DNA of 11,156 nucleotides from positions 1-11,156 of the forward strand of contig JAFNXT010000041.1 of the NCBI GenBank assembly GCA_017378975.1, in the 5' to 3' direction. Position numbers and translations under genes: made by a program. Shown piece after piece: positions 7,230 to 11,156 of the stretch. The notes below the pieces were generated by a model. The model made no database searches, was not told the origin of the DNA, and saw only the letters and a list, made by a program, of their open reading frames with translations. Source of the DNA: Oscillospiraceae bacterium. GTDB taxonomy: Bacteria > Bacillota > Clostridia > Oscillospirales > Oscillospiraceae. The stretch's first letter is position 1. The number at the start of each line of letters is the position of its first letter.

Positions 7230-7674
7230 TGTGCTGAAGGCCCTGTCGGGCAAGACCCTCGCCACCGCCGAAAGCTGCACCGGCGGCGGTATCGGCGCGG
7301 CGATCACTGCCGTACCCGGTGCGTCCAAAGTCTTCGTGGGTGGTATCATCAGCTATACCAACCAGATCAAGGAGCGCCTGCTGGGGGTCGATCCCGCCGT
7401 GCTGAAAAAATACGGTGCCGTCTCCAACCCCGTGGCAGGCGCCATGGCCTCCGGCGCCCGGAAGGCGCTGGGTGCTGATGTAGCCATTTCCGTCACCGGT
7501 CTCGCCGGTCCCGGCGGCGATGACTACGGCAACCCCGTGGGCACCGTCTGTATCGGCTATTCCGACAAGCACCAGACCATCGCCAAGCAGTTCCGGTTCT
7601 ACGGTGACCGGGACGACATCCGCCAGCAGGCGATCCAGGCCGCGCTGGAACTGATCCTGGAGGTCAAATCGTGA
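7210..7674 (+). CDS. pncC: Nicotinamide-nucleotide amidase, CinA C-terminal type
   Basis: Hydrolyses nicotinamide mononucleotide to nicotinic acid mononucleotide and ammonia, recycling the NMN released by DNA ligase. The protein has 154 residues, which is the stand-alone CinA-C domain; the N-terminal COG1058 (pyrophosphatase) domain of full-length CinA is absent. ESCTGG (21-26) holds the nucleophilic serine, ISYTNQIKERLLGV (47-60) holds the conserved lysine, and TGLAGPGG (97-104) is the glycine-rich signature. The gene overlaps thiI by 20 nt, with GGTGA 6 nt before the ATG, so translation is probably coupled. The 3' end overlaps the next gene at GTGA. The name CinA comes from competence induction in Streptococcus; sharing an operon with a ComM homolog is suggestive but not proof of a competence link. 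Confidence 0.9.
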   Translation: MTNLCCDVLKALSGKTLATAESCTGGGIGAAITAVPGASKVFVGGIISYTNQIKERLLGVDPAVLKKYGAVSNPVAGAMASGARKALGADVAISVTGLAGPGGDDYGNPVGTVCIGYSDKHQTIAKQFRFYGDRDDIRQQAIQAALELILEVKS

Positions 7675-8075
7675 AGGAACTGTTCAAGAAATACTACGAT
7701 ATCATCGTCTATCTGGTGTTCGGTGTACTGACCACCGTGGTCAACTATATCATCTACCTGCCCTGCTACAACCTTCTGGGGCTTTCCGCGGCAGTGAGCA
7801 ACATGATCGCATGGGTCTTCGCCGTAGCCTTCGCCTATCTGACCAATAAGCCCTTCGTCTTCCGCAGTCACGACTGGTCCATGAAGACCGTAGGGCCGGA
7901 ATTGACCAAATTCGTCGCCTGCCGCATCGGCTCCGGCGTCCTTGAGACTCTGATCATCTTCGTGACCGTTGACCTGCTCCACTTCGACGGCAACATCATG
8001 AAACTGCTCACCCAGATCATGGTGGTAGTCCTCAACTACGTCGCCAGCAAACTCCTGGTCTTCCGCAAAAAGTAA
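7671..8075 (+). CDS. GtrA-like four-helix membrane protein
   Basis: Small integral membrane protein of 134 residues with four predicted helices (roughly 11-33, 40-57, 82-103 and 110-128). The family signature is seen twice as an internal repeat: TNKPFVFR (58-65) after helix 2 and ASKLLVFRKK (125-134) at the C-terminus. GtrA proteins are thought to help move lipid-linked sugars (such as undecaprenyl-phosphate glucose) across the membrane or to act beside glycosyltransferases in cell-surface polysaccharide modification. No glycosyltransferase is visible here, so the substrate is unknown. The start is GTG at 7671, overlapping the pncC stop as GTGA, with GGAGG 7 nt upstream. It is the last gene before the terminator. 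Confidence 0.88.
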   Translation: MKELFKKYYDIIVYLVFGVLTTVVNYIIYLPCYNLLGLSAAVSNMIAWVFAVAFAYLTNKPFVFRSHDWSMKTVGPELTKFVACRIGSGVLETLIIFVTVDLLHFDGNIMKLLTQIMVVVLNYVASKLLVFRKK

Positions 8076-8076
8076 C

Positions 8077-8118
8077 ATCGCCGTCATCGCAAGGAGCAAA
8101 ACGACGTGGCGATCCCCC
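8077..8118 (+). repeat. Imperfect palindromic dispersed-repeat-like element
   Basis: Directly after the GtrA stop, ATCGCC-GTC (8077-8085) pairs with GAC and GGCGAT (8103-8105, 8108-8113) with a 2-nt bulge. The text from 8082 (CGTCATCGCAAGGAGC, then CGACGTGGCGATCCCC) closely resembles a short element I recall in many copies in intergenic regions of diverse bacterial genomes, including gut Clostridia. Only one copy is present in this window, so its repetitive nature is inferred from memory. Confidence 0.5.
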
Positions 8119-8126
8119 TAATAAGC

Positions 8127-8174
8127 AAAAAGCACCCTTCCCCGGTCCACGTGGACCGGGGAAGGGTGCTTTTT
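8127..8174. terminator. Bidirectional intrinsic terminator, perfect 48-bp palindrome
   Basis: Two 24-base arms are exact reverse complements with the centre between 8150 and 8151. Each arm runs A5, GCACCC, TTCCCC, GGTCCAC. The transcript forms a long GC-rich hairpin with a tight loop at CCACGTGG, followed by a U-run on either strand (T at 8170-8175 on plus; the A-run at 8127-8131 gives U's on minus). It sits between the converging gtrA (stop 8075) and aroQ (stop 8188) and should end both operons. Confidence 0.93.
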
Positions 8175-8187
8175 TATCGACCTGATC

Positions 8188-8628
8188 TCACAAGGTGAGG
8201 GCATACCGCTCCTTCAAATACACCATCGCCTGCCGATACCCGTCAAGCCCCTGTCCCTTGATGGTCTTCTCACAGTAAAGACCGGCATAGGACACCTGCC
8301 GGAAGGGCTCCCGGGCATCCACGTTAGAGATATGCACCTCCACCGCCGGGATACCCACGGCCTTCAATGCGTCCAGTATCGCAACGGACGTATGAGTATA
8401 GGCGGCAGGATTGATCACGATCCCGTCGAAGCGCTGATAGGCCTCCTGGATCTTATCGACCAGATCACCTTCGTGATTGGACTGGTACTGCTCCATCTCC
8501 ACGCCCAGCTCCTTCGCCGTATCCTCCAGCAAGGCCAGCAGGTCCGCGAAGGTCTGTTTGCCATAGATACCGGGCTCCCGGATCCCCAGCATATTGATGT
8601 TCGGTCCATTGATCACAAGGATCTTCAT
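8188..8628 (-). CDS. aroQ: 3-dehydroquinate dehydratase, type II
   Basis: Converts 3-dehydroquinate to 3-dehydroshikimate in the shikimate pathway; the type II enzyme is a cytoplasmic dodecamer. The protein has 146 residues, the usual length. NGPNINMLGIREPGIYG (8-24) carries Arg17 and the catalytic Tyr22; INPAAYTHTS (72-81) carries Asn73 and His79; EVHISN (97-102) carries His99; Arg110 follows in EPFR. All expected active-site residues are present. The ATG overlaps the stop of the aroE-aroK fusion as ATGA, and a GAGGAAC stretch just upstream can act as ribosome site. It is the last gene of the aromatic operon and ends just before the shared terminator. Confidence 0.96.
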   Translation of the reverse strand: MKILVINGPNINMLGIREPGIYGKQTFADLLALLEDTAKELGVEMEQYQSNHEGDLVDKIQEAYQRFDGIVINPAAYTHTSVAILDALKAVGIPAVEVHISNVDAREPFRQVSYAGLYCEKTIKGQGLDGYRQAMVYLKERYALTL

Positions 8629-9854
8629 ACCTGTTCCTCCAACGCTTTCAATATCTGCGCCACCGTGCGCTCCAAACTACCATCGTTATCAACGGTCACA
8701 TCGGCGAAACGCTCATACATCGGTCTGCGTACCTCATACATCTGCTCCAGCTTCCCAGCTTGGGACAAGGGCCGCCCATCCGTGGGCAACCGTTCCAAAG
8801 ACCTGGTCAGCCAGAAGATCCTTCCGTTCCGATGGAGCGCATCGTAGTTTTCCGGCCGGGTCACACAGCCGCCGCCGGTGGCGATGACGAGCCCCGACTG
8901 CTTGCCAAGCTCCGCCAGGACCTTGGACTCTACCTTACGGAAACCGTCCTCCCCGACCTCCGAAAAGATCTGAGGGATCGTCATCCCGGCGGTCCTTTGG
9001 ATCTGAAGATCCGCGTCCACCGCCTCCCGGCCCAGCCGTTCCGCCAGAGCTCTGGCCACGGTGGATTTACCGCAACCGGGCATCCCTATCAGGACGATGT
9101 TCTCCATCTGTGCCTTCAGCATCCCATAGATCCGACTGATCTGACTGTCAGAGATCTCCGTGCCCGTGAACCACTCCGCGCTTTCCTTGGCCTGCGCCAC
9201 CAGCATCCAAAGACCGTTCATCGCCACCAGACCCCGTCGCTCCGCATCCATCAGTAACGCCGTCCGGGCCGGATTATAGACCGCATCCAGCACACCCTCC
9301 AACGCCGGAAAACCATCCAGCGAAACAGGAGAAGCCTCAACATCAGGATACATCCCCACCGGCGTGGTGTTCACGATCACCGCCGCGTCAGCATGACGCA
9401 GGAGGTTCCCATAGTTGTCCTCCCCGGTCCGGGAGATCACTACCACCCGGGCCCCCAGCTCACGCATCACCGCCACCGCCGTATTGGATGCACCGCCACT
9501 GCCCAGCACCAGCACCTTCTTCCCGGAGACCCACAAGCCACTGCGCTCCACCATAGACCGGAACCCGAAATAGTCGGAGTTGTGCCCGATCAGTGTACCG
9601 TCTTCCCGGCGCACGATGGTGTTCACCGCCCCAAGCCGCTCCGCCACGTCAGACAACGCATCCAAAAACGGGATCACCGACTTTTTATAAGGGAGCGTGA
9701 CATTGAGCCCACGGAAGGAGCCACCACGAAGGAACGCCTCCAGATCCTCCGGCTCTTTCTCGAACAGTCGGTACTCATAGCTCCCAAGCTGTCCATGGAT
9801 CCGGGGCGAGTAGCTGTGTCCCAGCCGCCGCCCCAACAGACCGCAGACCATCAT
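8625..9854 (-). CDS. Fused shikimate dehydrogenase / shikimate kinase
   Basis: Single chain of 409 residues for two shikimate-pathway activities. Residues 1 to about 245 are AroE (NADPH-dependent reduction of 3-dehydroshikimate): LGHSYSPRIH (11-20) binds shikimate, NVTLPYKK (51-58) holds catalytic Lys57, HNSD (91-94) holds Asp94, and GSGGASNTA (118-126) is the nucleotide site. From about 250 it is AroK (ATP-dependent shikimate phosphorylation): Walker A GMPGCGKST (257-265), DAD (280-282), FRKVES (305-310), TGGGC (326-330), lid Arg361 in DGRPLS and RRPMY (376-380). The frame is continuous with no stop or slip between the parts. AroE is a little shorter than usual (about 270) because its tail runs straight into the kinase; the kinase begins at MENIVLIG, which has a Met (9105-9107) that could serve as an internal start. 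Adjacent ATGs at 9854 and 9851 are both possible starts; AGAGG is 4 and 7 nt upstream respectively, so 9851 is equally credible. The first ATG overlaps the pheA stop. Confidence 0.95.
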   Translation of the reverse strand: MMVCGLLGRRLGHSYSPRIHGQLGSYEYRLFEKEPEDLEAFLRGGSFRGLNVTLPYKKSVIPFLDALSDVAERLGAVNTIVRREDGTLIGHNSDYFGFRSMVERSGLWVSGKKVLVLGSGGASNTAVAVMRELGARVVVISRTGEDNYGNLLRHADAAVIVNTTPVGMYPDVEASPVSLDGFPALEGVLDAVYNPARTALLMDAERRGLVAMNGLWMLVAQAKESAEWFTGTEISDSQISRIYGMLKAQMENIVLIGMPGCGKSTVARALAERLGREAVDADLQIQRTAGMTIPQIFSEVGEDGFRKVESKVLAELGKQSGLVIATGGGCVTRPENYDALHRNGRIFWLTRSLERLPTDGRPLSQAGKLEQMYEVRRPMYERFADVTVDNDGSLERTVAQILKALEEQV

Positions 9855-10829
9855 ACCACCTCTGAATAACTGCCCAGATACTTGAATTCCTCACACAGCT
9901 CTTCCAGCTCACACATGAGTTGTACGAACTCTCCGGAGTAGATCGAAGTTTCCAGATCGAAATAGAACATGAATTCGAACTCACGGTCCGGGATCGGACG
10001 GGACTCCAGCTTGGTCACATTGATGCCCAGGGTGTAGAGCCGTGCCATCACCCGATACAGGGCGCCGGGCCGGTGGGGCAGGACCATCATGATACTGGTC
10101 TTATCAGAGCCGGGATACACCTCCAGCTTCTTGCTGATGCAGATGAAACGGGTATGGTTGTTGCCCTTGTCCTGGATCGAGGCAGCAAGGCAGGAAAGAC
10201 CGTACAGCTCCGCGCAACCACGGGAGCTGATGGCGGCGATGTCCTTCCGACCGGACTGAGCCACCATCTGCGCCGCCACCGCAGTGTTCTCCACGGGGAT
10301 GATCTTGGCGTTGGGGAACCGCTTCAAATACTCCGTACACTGGTTGATGGCGTGCTCATGGGAGTAGATCTCCTTGATATCCGCCGCGGAAGCCCCACGG
10401 ACCGCCAACAGGTTGTGATCCACCTTCATACGGAAGGTCCGTACGATGGAGAAATCATGGGAGATCATCAGATCATAGACCTTGTTCACGGAACCGGCCG
10501 TAGAATTCTCGATCGGCAGGATGCCATACTGGCAAAGTCCCTGCTCGATGGCATTGAACACGCCCTCGAAATTCTTGAAATACATGATGAAGGGGTTTTT
10601 GAAGATCTTCTCACAGGCGATCTGAGAGTAAGCCCCCTCCACGCCCTGACAGGCCACCACCGGTGTCTGAGGGAACAGCTTAGGTGTCGTGCCGATCGCG
10701 TCCTCGATCTTCTCATACAGCGGCGAAGAGACCATGTTCCGCTTGGACTGGTAGCTCCGGCTCAGCTCGAAGAGCATGGAATACAGCACCCGGGCATAGT
10801 CCCCCATCTCTTCTCCAGCCTTTTTTGCG
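9851..10829 (-). CDS. pheA: P-protein (chorismate mutase / prephenate dehydratase), N-terminus missing
   Basis: Prephenate dehydratase makes phenylpyruvate for phenylalanine synthesis. The fragment starts with the last helix of an AroQ-class chorismate mutase domain (AGEEMGDYARVLYSMLFE, then LSRSYQ), so the gene was a bifunctional P-protein, but roughly the first 60-80 residues of the mutase are lost at the right junction. The dehydratase follows: QGVEGAYSQIA, GILPIENSTAGSV, SHEHAINQC, ISSRGCAELYGL and NHTRFICI with the conserved Thr-Arg-Phe. The C-terminal ACT domain has PHRPGALYRVMARL and ESRPIPDREFEF, the latter containing the ESRP phenylalanine-binding motif, so feedback inhibition by phenylalanine is expected. 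The stop overlaps the aroE-aroK start as ATGA. The fragment reads without a break into an upstream cysteinyl-tRNA synthetase segment, which I treat as chimeric. Confidence 0.92.
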
Positions 10830-10834
10830 CTAGC
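10829..10834. other. Right chimeric junction (pheA to cysS)
   Basis: GCTAGC lies at the point where the minus-strand protein changes from cysteinyl-tRNA synthetase (ending SYEALDQA) to the mutase end of the P-protein (starting SAKKAGEEMGD). Composition also drops from GC-rich to about 43% GC within a few dozen bases. Frame is retained by chance. The CTAG (10830-10833) mirrors the one at the left junction. Confidence 0.75.
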
Positions 10835-11156
10835 CTGGTCAAGCGCCTCATATGAGAACACAAGTGGCTTACGGTAGTGTGATTGCAAGCAGAAAAATCT
10901 ATATGCAAGTGGGTTGTAGCCCTTGCTTTCAAGCAAGGATACTGTCAAAAAATCACCCTTTGATTTTGACATTTTTCCTGTTTCATCATTTAAGTGATTT
11001 ACATGGAACCAGTAGTTGCACCATTTTTCGCCTGTATATGCTTCACTTTGTGCAATTTCGTTTGTGTGGTGTGGGAAAATGTTATCAACACCACCACAGT
11101 GGATATCGAGCTTGCTTCCTAAGTGCTTCATACAAATTGCGGAGCATTCAATGTGC
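10830..11156 (-). CDS. cysS: Cysteinyl-tRNA synthetase, internal fragment
   Basis: Charges tRNA-Cys with cysteine. The frame is open to the window edge, where HIECSAICMKHLGSKLDIH continues the family text upstream of the first Met, so the ATG at 11131 is not a start. The segment includes the zinc-ligand region (Cys in IECSA; HHTNEIAQSEA), the WFHVNHL strand and the class I KMSKS loop (10961-10975, within GKMSKSKGDF). Only about 108 codons of a usual 460-470 are present; the HIGH region lies beyond the window and the tRNA-binding C-terminus is lost at the junction. Codon use is AT-richer than in the central block, consistent with a different source genome. Confidence 0.92.

Noticed and set aside
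5997..7349. Open frame of 450 codons on the minus strand opposite thiI and pncC
   Set aside because: It spans parts of three well-supported plus-strand genes and consists of low-complexity Gly/His/Asp text without domain character.
9920..10855. Open frame of 311 codons on the plus strand opposite pheA, crossing the right junction
   Set aside because: It is antisense to the prephenate dehydratase and ACT domains, shows no domain of its own, and only exists because of the junction.
9851..11131. A genuine 426-residue CysRS-prephenate dehydratase fusion starting at 11131
   Set aside because: The CysRS frame extends past 11131 to the window edge, both partners are truncated at the join, and base composition shifts there.
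1..11156. CRISPR arrays, tRNA or rRNA genes, insertion sequences, riboswitches
   Set aside because: I saw no regularly spaced repeats, no tRNA or rRNA signature, no transposase or terminal repeats, and no leader long enough for a riboswitch. This is a reading by eye, not a search.

Overview
The window is a roughly 10.3-kb GC-rich block of ordinary bacterial chromosome (about 488-10833) with unrelated AT-richer sequence on both sides. Hand counts of 60-base samples give about 37% GC at 1-60, 63% at 601-660 and 43% at 10861-10920. Both edges of the block lie inside genes. On the left, a phage-like structural gene stops mid-reading-frame and a truncated YolD-like gene begins on the other strand. 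On the right, an interior piece of cysteinyl-tRNA synthetase reads in frame into a prephenate dehydratase that lacks its start. I read both edges as artificial or recombination junctions. The gene content of the block (P-protein pheA, AroE-AroK fusion, type II AroQ, Gram-positive ThiI without rhodanese, DinB-YolD pair, LexA box of the GAAC-N4-GTTC type) points to a Gram-positive, probably gut Clostridia (Oscillospiraceae-like); this placement is inference.

Layout of the block. (1) Minus strand, 492-4333: a DNA repair cluster read as pcrA/uvrD-like helicase, then a Y-family polymerase, then the start of a yolD-like gene. The polymerase has its own promoter with a LexA-type palindrome directly upstream, so it is probably SOS-induced. 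(2) 4334-4509: a divergent intergenic region with the promoter of the rightward operon and two inverted repeats, one overlapping the -35. (3) Plus strand, 4510-8075: a tightly packed operon of yifB/comM, thiI, pncC (CinA C-terminal type) and a GtrA-like membrane protein, with an 11-nt gap and then two overlapping joints. (4) 8076-8187: a dispersed-repeat-like element followed by a perfect 48-bp palindrome that serves as a two-way terminator for the converging operons. (5) Minus strand, 8188-10829: an aromatic amino-acid operon read as pheA (truncated), aroE-aroK fusion, aroQ, joined by ATGA overlaps.

AroQ and the AroE and AroK parts of the fusion catalyse three consecutive steps from 3-dehydroquinate to shikimate 3-phosphate, and the P-protein takes chorismate towards phenylalanine. 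The repair cluster combines helicase and translesion synthesis. The comM operon mixes recombination (branch migration of incoming DNA), tRNA thiolation, and NAD-cycle repair.

I found no convincing undescribed biological system. The most informative observations are the two chimeric junctions, each sitting on a CTAG tetranucleotide that I cannot find anywhere between them, and the LexA-controlled polymerase promoter. No stretch longer than 300 bases lacks a gene.
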